A stretch of DNA of 38,382 nt from Stramenopiles sp. TOSAG23-2 (lineage: Eukaryota > Sar): positions 1-38,382 of the forward strand of contig LT649318.1 in the NCBI GenBank assembly GCA_900128395.1. The letters are read 5' to 3'. Below the pieces are notes generated by a model. The model searched no databases. It had not been told where the DNA came from and worked only from the letters and a program-made list of their open reading frames with translations. The translations under genes and the position numbers were made by a program. Below, in pieces: positions 28,573-37,812 of the stretch (within the stretch, counting starts at the first letter, position 1; each line of letters starts with the position of its first letter).

Positions 28573-29367
28573 TTTTGCTATAAATGCTAAAGCAATAAAA
28601 ATAATATGATATCTTAATATATTATTATTATATAATTCAAAGCACAGCAAAGTAAGTTCCAATTGTGTTTATAATCGTCACAAAAATAGACAGAGACCGC
28701 AGACACAGGCAACAGATATAGATAAAAATTATACACAGAAATGATATATATATATGTTCTACCAACAAAATAAAAACAAACAAATATGTACACATATGTT
28801 GCATATATCTCTAACTGATACCAAAAATATAAATAACATTTTTATAAGAAGTGCTGCTATTTATACGCTACAAATAGGTCCCAAGTGTTTTTGGCACAGC
28901 CGGACAGGACAGCCGCCAGGACAGCCAGACAGCGTCTCTCTGGTTTTTATGAAAGTACGATACATTTAAGGTTTTTCATCGGTACCTATTTAGCATATAA
29001 ATAGCATTAATGTTATTTGTATTCTAATCTGTGACAACCTTCAATTAGAACCTTCGAACCTAAACATTATGATATTATGATAGGCGACACATATGGTAGA
29101 CTCGGCGGCACGTAGTAGTTGCTACTATAGCTAATACAACAAATAAAAAACACACGCCAAAGGCAGCACCAAAATATGATGAAATAATAAAAAAATAATT
29201 ATATATACAGTATTTTAAAATAAAGAAACAATAGTTGCGATAATATGGAAAAGATTACACACACACACACACATACATATGTATTACTGAATAATAATAA
29301 TAATAATAATAGTACGAAAGAGAAAATTCAATGCGAACATATATATATATACACACATATAAAGAAC
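28573..29367. other. Divergent promoter region (about 795 bp)
   Basis: Between the starts of the disordered protein (-) and the type II membrane protein (+). It holds a GC-rich block at 28895-28934, a GGCGACAC...GGCGGCACG stretch (about 29081-29115) and CA and AAT microsatellites near the right end. An in-frame ATG at 29245 lies in the CA/TA repeats and is probably untranslated leader. Confidence 0.55.
28895..28934. repeat. GC-rich GGACAGC/CCAGG cluster
   Basis: Direct copies of GGACAGCC plus CAGCCGGACAGG and GCCAGGACAGCCAGAC in an A+T-rich promoter region. It is similar in style to the other CCAGG clusters but uses a GGACAGC unit. Confidence 0.6.
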
Positions 29368-30801
29368 ATGTACAAAGAACAAAAATCGTATGAACCGTTA
29401 GGTCAAGAAATGGAAGAAGAACAAAATCCACATATATTGCTGCCATTGAATGTTGTATGTAAATTGTTTTTACCAGTATCATTAGCATTTATATTGTTCG
29501 TATCTATTATAATAATTACATTTATTACAGCTAGTCCTAATGGGAAAATAACATCTGTTATTTTCGTATTTCGTGATGCAGGAGAATATTTTTCATTAAT
29601 TCCATTTTTATTAACACTTCAAAAACAACAGGCAAATAATTTTTTAGTATCTGGTATTATTATTAATGGAGGTACAGCACCTGCAGACGCTTCAATTGAA
29701 AATAAAAATATTTTTATGTTATCATCTTTTTTTCCAAATTTAAATGCTAAAAAATTAATTGAACGAAATCAAACATTTGATCAAGCAAATGAATTTGTCA
29801 AATTAATTATAAAAAAGCAAGAAGAGGATAATTACCGAAAAGAAATTAATCGTTTTGTTGTTATTTCGGGGTTAGTTTCAAAAGCTCAAATTGATATAAT
29901 AAAAAATTTCAAAATTGTATATAATAATAATAATAAATTTGAAACAATTGGATATGATGATGGTTTTAACAATTGGGATAAAAATACATGGGGTCATAAA
30001 GCAATGACTACAACTATTACTATACAAACAACTAGTGATGGTAAAAAATATCAAAACGATAAACGTAGAAGTATATTTGATAAATTATGGGTAAATGCAA
30101 ATAGTATAAAACAAGAAGCAACAAAAGCAATTATGATTCCATCATTGAAATCACAAGTTGAAATAGAAGTTGTAGGTGATTCGTCATTTTTGCAATGGGA
30201 AAAAGCAACAAAAAAAGATATATTATTTTATAAAAATGTACGTAAATATATGTATGGTAATAATGAAGAAACTTGTTTTGGGATTTTATATTTCGGTGGA
30301 TATGGCAATGGATATTATGAATCTGTACAATTATTTGCAAATGTAGTAGGAAATATAACAAAACAATATAATCAAAAAATAACAACATTTTTTTGTTTTT
30401 CCTTTGTTGCTCATCCAGGTGCAAGATTTAATACGAGAAAAGAGGAAGAAATATTTAAAAATGCAGGGGCTAATAATGTTAAAATACTTTCAAGATCAGA
30501 ATATGCAACATCAATATATGCAAAAGCTAGTAATGCAACTTTATCACAAGGTAGTTCATGTGGACCTCAAAGTATAAGTATTGGAATTCCAAGTTTGTTT
30601 ACAGAAAGTTCAAATAATATTTTTCAAACGGAAGGTTTATTAGCAATTGGAAATAATTTTACTGCATTAAAAACATGGTTTTATAAAATGAAAGCAACAA
30701 ATGGACAATTACCAGGTGGTGAAAGCCATGATGGTGCTACTATTTTAAAAGATCTCGGCATTCCATTGGATCCAATAGCACGTTGTATGGAGTATTTATA
30801 A
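29368..30801 (+). CDS. Type II membrane protein, possible GT-B-like glycosyltransferase
   Basis: 477 aa from the ATG at 29368 (AAGAACATGT). An upstream in-frame ATG at 29245 would add 41 residues encoded by CA/TA/AAT microsatellites, which is less likely. A short cytosolic tail precedes one membrane span (LFLPVSLAFILFVSIIIITFI), so the rest should be lumenal: the topology of Golgi enzymes. The lumenal part opens with VIFVFRDAGEYFSLIPFL and ends with a segment SNATLSQGSSCGPQSISIGI followed by PSLF, resembling the nucleotide-sugar-binding Gly-rich loop of GT-B glycosyltransferases. A HPGARFNTRKEEEIF element precedes it. The family is not recognised with certainty. Sequons such as NAT and NFT would suit lumenal exposure. 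Confidence 0.6.
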   Translation: MYKEQKSYEPLGQEMEEEQNPHILLPLNVVCKLFLPVSLAFILFVSIIIITFITASPNGKITSVIFVFRDAGEYFSLIPFLLTLQKQQANNFLVSGIIINGGTAPADASIENKNIFMLSSFFPNLNAKKLIERNQTFDQANEFVKLIIKKQEEDNYRKEINRFVVISGLVSKAQIDIIKNFKIVYNNNNKFETIGYDDGFNNWDKNTWGHKAMTTTITIQTTSDGKKYQNDKRRSIFDKLWVNANSIKQEATKAIMIPSLKSQVEIEVVGDSSFLQWEKATKKDILFYKNVRKYMYGNNEETCFGILYFGGYGNGYYESVQLFANVVGNITKQYNQKITTFFCFSFVAHPGARFNTRKEEEIFKNAGANNVKILSRSEYATSIYAKASNATLSQGSSCGPQSISIGIPSLFTESSNNIFQTEGLLAIGNNFTALKTWFYKMKATNGQLPGGESHDGATILKDLGIPLDPIARCMEYL

Positions 30802-31260
30802 TTATATATATATATACCCTGTATTATTAATTAGAATATAAAAAGTCTCAATGCATACATAGTACTAGCTAATTATAAACTTTTTTTTTAATTACGGTGG
30901 TAGTGCTATGCACCTATTAATACCACCAGGTACAATTGTATTTCCCCTAAGTAAATATTATATTATTATTATTCGTCTGGGCACCTAGGCAGTTGCCTAG
31001 TAGTAGTAGTATACAAAATAAATACAACAAGGCCAATATATATATGATGGTATGCAACATACGTAACATTATACCAGATTATATTATAAATAATTTACAC
31101 ACATATGTATGAAATATAAGACACATGATTGTTGATACGTAAGTAAAAACATCGCATATAACCTATATGTAGTAACCACCGTAACGACAACAAACAACTC
31201 ATAATAGTAATACCGTTAGCCGTGTGTGGAAGGGGGAAAGAGATAGAATTTTGTAAGAAG
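30802..31260. other. Tandem intergenic region with a 16-bp palindrome
   Basis: Between the type II membrane protein and the CID protein, both on the plus strand. It is A+T-rich with a palindrome at 30985-31000 and a CCACCGTAACGACAACAAAC stretch shortly before the next gene. No ORF or RNA gene is supported. Confidence 0.55.
30985..31000. repeat. Palindrome CTAGGCA-GT-TGCCTAG
   Basis: A perfect 7-bp inverted repeat with 2-nt spacer, GC-richer than its surroundings, about 260 bp upstream of the CID gene start. Confidence 0.7.
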
Positions 31261-32532
31261 ATGAAGTTAACATTGGAGGCATTACAAGATCCAAAGTATC
31301 AAGAGTCAAAAACTAATTTTCAAGAAAAATTTCAAAGAGCATTTGAAACTAATAATAATAATACTGATGAATTAAGAAGACAGCAACGGAAGATTAAGAA
31401 TAGAAATAGAACGAAAAAAGTTGCAAACAAAATGCAAGTGGAAGTATTTGACATGCTTGGGACTACAAGTAATGCTGTAAGGGCAGTAAGAAAATGGTTT
31501 CAACAAAAAGAACATATTAAAATTGCTTCTGTTACTGGAAAGTTAACTTTATTATATTTGCGTAACCAAAAGTTAGATCCCAATACGGGTAAAATAATTA
31601 CAAGGCCAAATGCAACGATTCATTCGAATGATAGATTAGCTGTATTATATGTTTTAAACGATTTATTTCAACGAATTCATAAAGGTAAGAACACTGATAA
31701 TAATGGTAATAAGAATCGACAAAGACGAGATAGCACTGGCGATGAATCCAGTAATACTACAACGATTTCAAATCAGCTCAATAATATTAGCAGAAAAAAT
31801 AAAAAATCATTTATTGAAACTGAACAAGATTTGATGTTGGATAATGGTGATAATTATTCAAAGCAATTGTCTTTGTTTGATTATCGTGAAAAGTGGAGTA
31901 ATATCATGCCTAATCTTGTTGGCGAATGTTGTAAAAATTTATATGGTCAAGATTTAGAAAATTGTAAGTTGGTGTTAAATGTATGGAAGACTAAAAAGAT
32001 TTTAAATGGGAACATGTTACAACACATTATTGATAAATATATCTCTAAAATAACAAGTAGTAAACGACGAACCGAAGATCATCATGATGACAATAATAAC
32101 AATTACATCAGTAGTGGCAGCAATGTTGTTATAAAGAATAATAATGCAGTAATTACACCAAACCATAATAAAGACATGGAGAAATACCAATATGTATCTA
32201 CATCATCATTTAACGCGCCATCATCAAATAATAATACAAAAGGTTTTTCTTCATCTGGTGGTAGGAAGAGTAATAAAGGGCATGCCAAGAAGAAAACAAT
32301 GATATTGCAAAAAAATAATGGTGGTGGTGGCAGTTTTTTTAGAGCTACAAATGCAAATAATAATGTAACGTCAAGTCATAGTCGTAAACACACTAGAAGT
32401 AATAATAAAAAAAAGAACAATAATAACAAGAACAAGAAAAGAAAATTGAATTCACAACAGCGTCGTAATAATCATAATAATAATAACAGTAATAGTCGTA
32501 ATAAAAGTAGAAGTAAGAAGAGCACAAGTTAA
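31261..32532 (+). CDS. CID (RPR) domain protein with Asn/Lys-rich tail, probable RNA-processing factor
   Basis: 423 aa from the ATG at 31261; the 13 upstream in-frame codons begin with GTG and were left out. The N-terminal half has features of the RNA-polymerase-II CTD-interaction domain: helix RLAVLYVLNDLFQRIHKG, then FDYREKWSNIMPNLVGECC, and the closing CKLVLNVWKTKKILNGNML, where a Trp and basic pair are typical. An Asn/Ser-rich insertion (about 143-205) splits the domain. CID proteins (Pcf11, Nrd1, SCAF4/8, CHERP/U2SURP) link transcription to termination, polyadenylation or splicing. The C-terminal third is Asn-, Lys- and Arg-rich low complexity with basic clusters suited to nuclear localisation or RNA binding. 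Which subfamily it belongs to cannot be told; CHERP/U2SURP-type spacing looks closest. Confidence 0.7.
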   Translation: MKLTLEALQDPKYQESKTNFQEKFQRAFETNNNNTDELRRQQRKIKNRNRTKKVANKMQVEVFDMLGTTSNAVRAVRKWFQQKEHIKIASVTGKLTLLYLRNQKLDPNTGKIITRPNATIHSNDRLAVLYVLNDLFQRIHKGKNTDNNGNKNRQRRDSTGDESSNTTTISNQLNNISRKNKKSFIETEQDLMLDNGDNYSKQLSLFDYREKWSNIMPNLVGECCKNLYGQDLENCKLVLNVWKTKKILNGNMLQHIIDKYISKITSSKRRTEDHHDDNNNNYISSGSNVVIKNNNAVITPNHNKDMEKYQYVSTSSFNAPSSNNNTKGFSSSGGRKSNKGHAKKKTMILQKNNGGGGSFFRATNANNNVTSSHSRKHTRSNNKKKNNNNKNKKRKLNSQQRRNNHNNNNSNSRNKSRSKKSTS

Positions 32533-32643
32533 AAAAGAAAAAATGAAAACTTTGTTTTAAATTAAAATCTAGGTTCTATGATGGGTGGTGTCCTACAAAA
32601 ATGTATGTAAAAAATTCGAAGAGAAGACGACGCGTCGTGTTTG

Positions 32644-32664
32644 GAGAGAGAGAGAGAGAGAGAG
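32644..32664. repeat. (GA)n microsatellite
   Basis: An uninterrupted GA run 110 bp downstream of the CID gene stop. Confidence 0.9.
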
Positions 32665-32697
32665 GGTATTTGTAATACTCGTACGAACGTTAATATA

Positions 32698-32714
32698 TAC
32701 GTACGAAGTACGTA
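32698..32714. repeat. Hairpin TACGTAC-GAA-GTACGTA
   Basis: A perfect 7-bp stem with a GAA loop, followed immediately by CGCGTACG. It is related to the TACG-AAG-CGTA elements. Confidence 0.75.
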
Positions 32715-32829
32715 CGCGTACGATTTACGCGTATAATATGTCATATCATATTACTAATGTCTGTCAAATTCGTATCATATAAACAATACGATCGTAATAT
32801 ACTTACGAAGTACTTCTTTTTAAAATATA

Positions 32830-32853
32830 CTCGTACGTACGAAGTCGTACGAG
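32830..32853. repeat. Hairpin CTCGTACG-TACGAAGT-CGTACGAG
   Basis: A perfect 8-bp stem with an 8-nt loop that contains TACGAAG. About 65 bp beyond the stop of the minus-strand mitochondrial protein gene. Confidence 0.75.
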
Positions 32854-32916
32854 AATATGTACAAATATTTTTTAAAATTACGAGTACGTAATTTATAATA
32901 TATATCATATTCCTTT

Positions 32917-34068
32917 TTACTCTGGTTTCTTCTTCTCTTCGCCATCATTTTTTACAGTATTCTTCTTACTCGTACTATTACCAGAAGTTGATGCTTGTTT
33001 ACTTATTGTTGTATTTTTTGTTGTATTGGTACTGCTGCTACTGCTGCCTCCAAATGGATTAATAGCATACGTAAATGCATTCCATAAATGTTCGCCACTC
33101 TTTTTTTGTATATTAGAATCACCTAGTACTTGTTGCATCCAAAATGCTGCATGTTTACCAACTTCTTCATCATTCAACACATTATGTGTAACAGACGTAG
33201 CTGCATCTGTTGAACTTTGTACAACATCTGCACGTGCTAAGGTATGTACTAATAATTGACCCAATGCAGCGCGAGTTTGTTCATCTTCCATCAATTGTGA
33301 CAATAAATCCAAAACAACCTTTTTCGTCCATGGCTCTTGTAAAACATTGCCAAATAATATCGTCACTTGATCTAATGTTTGTTGATCTTTTAATATGTAC
33401 TGGACAACATTTTGTGATAATTTATTTACTTCATTCTGTGTCTCTGGATTGCGTAATGCAATGACTAATAATTGCACCAAAGCAATTTGTGTTTCTGGCT
33501 GTTGGACTAAATTTTGTAAAAATGTTACCGTCTGTTTTAATACTTTTTCATCTTGTAAAACAGTATTTACGGCACCAATTGCTAATTGTTGCACCTCAGA
33601 CTGAAATTCCTCACTCGCAATACTTTTACTTGTAACCTCGGCAACATTTCCAGAAAAATAATCGATAATAGTACTACCATATATCCATGTACCCATGCCA
33701 ATAAGTAAAAATGCACCACCATATATACGAGAATTTTTTTGACTTTGTAAACGCATAAGACGTTCCATTGCATTTTCCATACTAGCAGTTTCTTCCTCAG
33801 CTGCTGAAATAAATGTGCGCCGTTGACACATTCTATTTACACGAATACAAGATTGGCTTTTTCTTATGTTCCCATATTTACGATAACGAGTAAAAATATT
33901 GATTCTATTATGATTGATATTGTTATTATTATTATTTAGTCTATAATTATTTCTATTATTCTTAATAAAATGGTGATATTTTCTACATTGATGTGCCAGC
34001 ATTTTATTTTTCTTGTTGATATTTACAATTGATTTCATCTTGGAAGGTTTATATATTTTAGAAAACAT
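32917..34068 (-). CDS. Predicted mitochondrial membrane protein with helical repeats
   Basis: 383 aa from an ATG. The first 85 residues are rich in Arg, Lys, His and Asn with almost no acidic residues, and end near CQRRTFISAAEEE, which looks like a mitochondrial targeting sequence with an R-x-F/S-type cleavage site. One membrane span follows (about 114-133, YGGAFLLIGMGTWIYGSTII). Residues 140-335 are all-helical with repeating units of about 33-37 residues (VLKQTVTFLQNLVQQPETQI; TLDQVTILFGNVLQEPWTKK; ARAALGQLLVHTL-like), suggesting an alpha-solenoid on one side of the inner membrane. The tail is Ser/Thr/Lys-rich low complexity. The family is not recognised and no catalytic motif is seen. Confidence 0.7.
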   Translation of the reverse strand: MFSKIYKPSKMKSIVNINKKNKMLAHQCRKYHHFIKNNRNNYRLNNNNNNINHNRINIFTRYRKYGNIRKSQSCIRVNRMCQRRTFISAAEEETASMENAMERLMRLQSQKNSRIYGGAFLLIGMGTWIYGSTIIDYFSGNVAEVTSKSIASEEFQSEVQQLAIGAVNTVLQDEKVLKQTVTFLQNLVQQPETQIALVQLLVIALRNPETQNEVNKLSQNVVQYILKDQQTLDQVTILFGNVLQEPWTKKVVLDLLSQLMEDEQTRAALGQLLVHTLARADVVQSSTDAATSVTHNVLNDEEVGKHAAFWMQQVLGDSNIQKKSGEHLWNAFTYAINPFGGSSSSSTNTTKNTTISKQASTSGNSTSKKNTVKNDGEEKKKPE

Positions 34069-34687
34069 CTTTGCTTCGTTTTTGTTTTCTTTTGTGGTTG
34101 TATTTAATATCTCACTGTCATGTACGATAACAGCTGTAATTTACATACGTTTGAATCTGTATATTTTCTTCTTTCATCTTTTCTTATGTCTCTATTCATA
34201 TATATTATTAGAATTATATACATTCATACACACACATTTCTATTTTATGAAAAATTCGTTATACACTAATAAGTATAGTCTCTATGTGTGTACATTATAA
34301 TTGAAGGGTCATCAACACATCAATAAGTTTTGATGAATATCTCATGTATATCGATATGCCATAATGAGATTGACAACAGAAAGGTCCCTCTCAACACAAA
34401 CCGGGTCATATGTGATACGAAGCGTAAATACTTTTTGATGATAACAAAACATTCAAATAGACCGTGTGTGTGTTTGTGTGTTTGTGTGTAGAGAGAGGAA
34501 GTAATTTTTTAGTTTTTTACGTTCGTATTTATTATCGCGAGGTTAAAGTTATATATATACGTACGACTCGTACATACAAGAGAATATTTAAGATACACAC
34601 AAATATATCTCTCTATTTTTAGAGAAAAATATATTCTCGTAAAATTTGTTTTATAATTTTTTTTTTTAAATATAATAAATCTCAAAA
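34069..34687. other. Tandem intergenic region with TACG elements
   Basis: Upstream of the mitochondrial protein gene and downstream of the polytopic membrane protein gene. It contains TACG-AAG-CGTA at 34416-34426, a GT-rich stretch (34463-34492) and GTACGA-C-TCGTAC at 34561-34573, about 115 bp beyond the membrane protein stop. No gene is seen. Confidence 0.6.
34416..34426. repeat. Hairpin TACG-AAG-CGTA
   Basis: Third copy of the core element found at 2924-2940 and 26550-26562, about 260 bp downstream of the minus-strand membrane protein stop. Confidence 0.6.
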
Positions 34688-37387
34688 TTAAAAATTCCAC
34701 CCTTCCAATTCTTTCTCTTTGGAAATTAATGCATTATCAAATACTATTCGTGGTATATCAAGGTATCTAATGACGGTTGCGATGCAAAATGCTACAAAAT
34801 ATGTCGACATATAGTATGGCCATAATTGGAAAATTGTTGTATAATCAAATTGATCAATTGAAAAGGCAGTTATCGAAGATAAAATAAAGGTGCTGACGAA
34901 TAGTAATGGAAACCATTTAAATGTGGGTGGTTTTTGCGTACATGCAACTAGTAGAGGCAAACTTTGTGCAAACATTCGTTGACTAATAGTAGCAAATGCT
35001 GTTGTAACTATAGGCAATCCCTCAGTAATCCCATAATACTTAACAACCCATGGCCTAATGCTCATATAAATGGTAAATACTATCAAGGTATGACATGCAC
35101 GGTATTCAAGTCGATATTTGGCATACTTTTTCCTGCTCCAAGAATGTTGTACATATCCTTCCATCCCGATCGTCACAAGAATCGATAGGAACGACCCTAA
35201 TGAAAATATCATGGAATACCCTGCTTGATATGAGAAAAACATTTCTAACAACGTGATCCCTACCCCCATTTTGTAAAAAGATCTATCCCTTTTATACGGG
35301 TCCATGAAATATCCAAACATTAAGATATAATTGCTGAATGGAAGTAAAAAGCACAGAGCATATTGCAACATTTCTGCATAAGGCAATGGATCTCTAACTT
35401 TAGTAAAATAATCATTAGGTCCGTACGAAAGCATTTCTGTCCCTTTATCAGCAGCAATTGTCGATAAATATGAAATCTTATCGTTACATGAAGCCTCTCC
35501 TGCAAATATGGAACATGCTCGAATCGATATGTCAGTGAAACCAAGGCCTTCTATTATATTAAAACACCCACGGAAATATGGATCAGTTTTAACCGTTGTG
35601 CTCCTTGATGAATTTGGTATAAAAACGCAGAAACACAAAATGTATATCGAAAATAATAATTGGTTGCGTACTTTGAAATGTGGTAATGCATTTTTAATAT
35701 GAGTGAAAGCTCTTGAATATATTGTAGTCTTTGCACCATCTTCGATATCGAACATATCTAAATCGTCATCAAGCTGATTCTTGAAATTTGATCGTAGGAA
35801 AGATCCTTCAATATTATTATTACCATTGTAACTATTGCTTCCACCATTCGCATTATCGTTATTGCTGCTATTGCTAAAAGTATCATTGCCGTCAGAGTTA
35901 GCATCGGTGTTATGATCATAACGATTACTACTATCATCAAAATTTGATATTCTTGCTTTCTTATTTGAATATGATTTCTTTTTTACAATATCAAAATCAA
36001 CACTATTTGATTCTCCAACTTGTGAAAGAAATCCATCCTTTGCAATTAATTTAAATTTGTATTTACCAATTGTAAAATCATTTAAATCAATAGCAAAATA
36101 TGCTGACGTACCAGTCTTTTCATTTCCATGCAACGTATCTACTGCTTTCCTTTCTGCTATCAAACCCGTTTTCGGGTCTACTTTTTCCAAAACACCATGC
36201 GACATGAAATCACTATCCCATATACCATTTATAGTAATTAAACTGTAAAAGTTAATCTCCTGCTTTTCAATTAAATTTGGCACCAAATTTTCAACATGCA
36301 TATCTGACATGCCATCAAATTCATCATCGAAACCATGAAATTCGCTGTTTAAATAATCATTATCTAAACTATCACTGTCACTTGTAACATACGAAGAGCT
36401 TGAATCATGTTCTTCTTCCGTAGAATTGGATTGAGAAGATCCACCATTTGCAGTAAATGATTCAAAGCCATTTTGCAGTAATGACCTGACACTAAATGTA
36501 GTTTCAAGTACATCATTTCGCCATGTGTGCTCTTGAAGCTCTTTTGCTTTCTTAAATTCGTCATTAGCTTGGACAAAACCATTGAAACCTAGAAAAGTTT
36601 TGATCATACTAACCATGTCTTGCACATCTTTTTCACGCTTGATTGAGTTGATTTTTTTGGTCACCTTACCTGTAGTAATAATAGTATCTTCATCTGATAT
36701 TTTGCTATTACCTATATGAAAATCATCATTTTTGAGTGTTTCTTCTTCGATCTCTTTTCTTTCTTCTACACCTTGCATCATACGCATACCGGATGTATCA
36801 CGCATAGTCGGCATATATTCATTTTGCTCCTTCATTTTCTTGTTAAGTATATGATTACTAGTAGTAGTAGTCGTAATATTAGTACCACCACCACCAGTTG
36901 TGCTATCTTCTCTACCTGCTGTATTATTATTATTATTATTATTCAAACGATGCTTACCAAGGATTGACTCAGAACTCTTGTTTATTGTTTTCGTATTTGC
37001 TATTTCATCTACTTTGCTAATATCTGCTTTCTTTTTACACTTTTGTTTCCAAGATTCTAACCAAAGTTCTAAAAACTTGACAACTTGCACTTTATCTTTA
37101 GTGGAAGTGAAAGGTAAATATCGATTTACATAAAGATCTTTGTATTTTTTTCCAAAGTTCTCAGGAAAGCATATACTACCCGTATGAGGATCAATCCGAG
37201 CACTTTTCCTGAAAACAGATGCAACTTTACTGGCATCTTCTGGAGTGCAATATGCTGACCCGATTCTTAATGGAAATCCATGAAATCGTATTTTTACACC
37301 AAACCTTTTCAACGTTGCATTTCCACGCGTTCTTGTAACATTTGACGGAAGTTGATGCTTTGTATTTTTTCTACCTGATTTTTTCAT
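34688..37387 (-). CDS. Hypothetical polytopic membrane protein with long hydrophilic N-terminus
   Basis: 899 aa from an ATG. Residues 1-110 are basic and folded-looking (KRFGVKIRFHGFPLRIGS then TPEDASKVASVFRKSARID). Low-complexity Asn/Thr/Gly/Ser sequence and an acidic Ser-rich stretch follow (about 120-360). A beta-rich segment lies at about 365-465 (INFYSLITINGIWDSDFMSH; YKFKLIAKDGFLSQVGES), possibly an immunoglobulin-like or C2-like fold. The last 330 residues hold about seven hydrophobic segments, starting with LLFSIYILCFCVFI (about 570-590) and ending with MSTYFVAFCIATVIRYL. The loop after the first span contains four Cys and Asn-containing sequence suited to lumenal or extracellular exposure. 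The family is not recognised; a receptor or transporter role would be guesswork. Confidence 0.7.
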   Translation of the reverse strand: MKKSGRKNTKHQLPSNVTRTRGNATLKRFGVKIRFHGFPLRIGSAYCTPEDASKVASVFRKSARIDPHTGSICFPENFGKKYKDLYVNRYLPFTSTKDKVQVVKFLELWLESWKQKCKKKADISKVDEIANTKTINKSSESILGKHRLNNNNNNNTAGREDSTTGGGGTNITTTTTSNHILNKKMKEQNEYMPTMRDTSGMRMMQGVEERKEIEEETLKNDDFHIGNSKISDEDTIITTGKVTKKINSIKREKDVQDMVSMIKTFLGFNGFVQANDEFKKAKELQEHTWRNDVLETTFSVRSLLQNGFESFTANGGSSQSNSTEEEHDSSSSYVTSDSDSLDNDYLNSEFHGFDDEFDGMSDMHVENLVPNLIEKQEINFYSLITINGIWDSDFMSHGVLEKVDPKTGLIAERKAVDTLHGNEKTGTSAYFAIDLNDFTIGKYKFKLIAKDGFLSQVGESNSVDFDIVKKKSYSNKKARISNFDDSSNRYDHNTDANSDGNDTFSNSSNNDNANGGSNSYNGNNNIEGSFLRSNFKNQLDDDLDMFDIEDGAKTTIYSRAFTHIKNALPHFKVRNQLLFSIYILCFCVFIPNSSRSTTVKTDPYFRGCFNIIEGLGFTDISIRACSIFAGEASCNDKISYLSTIAADKGTEMLSYGPNDYFTKVRDPLPYAEMLQYALCFLLPFSNYILMFGYFMDPYKRDRSFYKMGVGITLLEMFFSYQAGYSMIFSLGSFLSILVTIGMEGYVQHSWSRKKYAKYRLEYRACHTLIVFTIYMSIRPWVVKYYGITEGLPIVTTAFATISQRMFAQSLPLLVACTQKPPTFKWFPLLFVSTFILSSITAFSIDQFDYTTIFQLWPYYMSTYFVAFCIATVIRYLDIPRIVFDNALISKEKELEGWNF

Positions 37388-37812
37388 AGTTACTGCTGTT
37401 GGAAAATTTACTTATTGTTGTTGCAGTACTGTTTTTCACCTATGAATATAATAATATATCTGATAAATAATGTTATGTACTTGCGTGCTTCAATATTAAT
37501 CAATAGAAGAAATGAATTGTTTATTTTGAGTATATCTTCTCTTGTTGTATAAATATGTTGTATGTAAGTTTTGACAGTAGCTTCTACCTACATGTACATT
37601 GATCATCTGCATGTATAAATAATAGTTGTGTGATGATTGGTAGGTAAGAGGTAGAGGTGGATTGATGAAGATAATAGTCCACAAATTCACCTGCTATTTA
37701 AATGCTATAATAAACATGAAAATTTGATGATATTTTGTGTAGGTAGGCCTTCCAGGCCTTACCAGGCTTGGTAGATCTAGCCAGCTAGAACGGATCCTCC
37801 CTCTAGGCCTTG
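37388..37812. other. Intergenic region upstream of the membrane protein gene
   Basis: A+T-rich up to about 37740 with no supported ORF, then the GC-rich AGGCCT/CCAGGC cluster that merges with the relic described next. Confidence 0.55.

Larger units (their letters stand above)
32533..32916. other. Convergent intergenic region with dense CGTACG palindromes
   Basis: The 3' space between the CID gene (+) and the mitochondrial protein gene (-). It contains a (GA)n run and the densest group of CGTACG/TACGAAG palindromes in the window. No coding sequence is recognised. Confidence 0.65.

Noticed and set aside
28573-28662. Hydrophobic 30-codon N-terminal extension of the disordered protein
   Set aside because: It lacks an ATG start (only TTG), and the first ATG is at 28572.
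29041-29070. TTCGAACC word resembling a tRNA T-loop
   Set aside because: The flanks do not form a T-stem and no acceptor or anticodon stem fits on either strand.
29245-29367. Upstream in-frame ATG extending the type II membrane protein by 41 residues
   Set aside because: The extension is encoded by CA, TA and AAT microsatellites; the ATG at 29368 has better context and gives a normal cytosolic tail.
37060-37300. AP2/ERF DNA-binding domain at the N-terminus of the membrane protein
   Set aside because: Only a loose pattern (GVK..F.G and TPEDASKVASVFR) is visible, without the conserved Trp and Gly positions; too weak to annotate.
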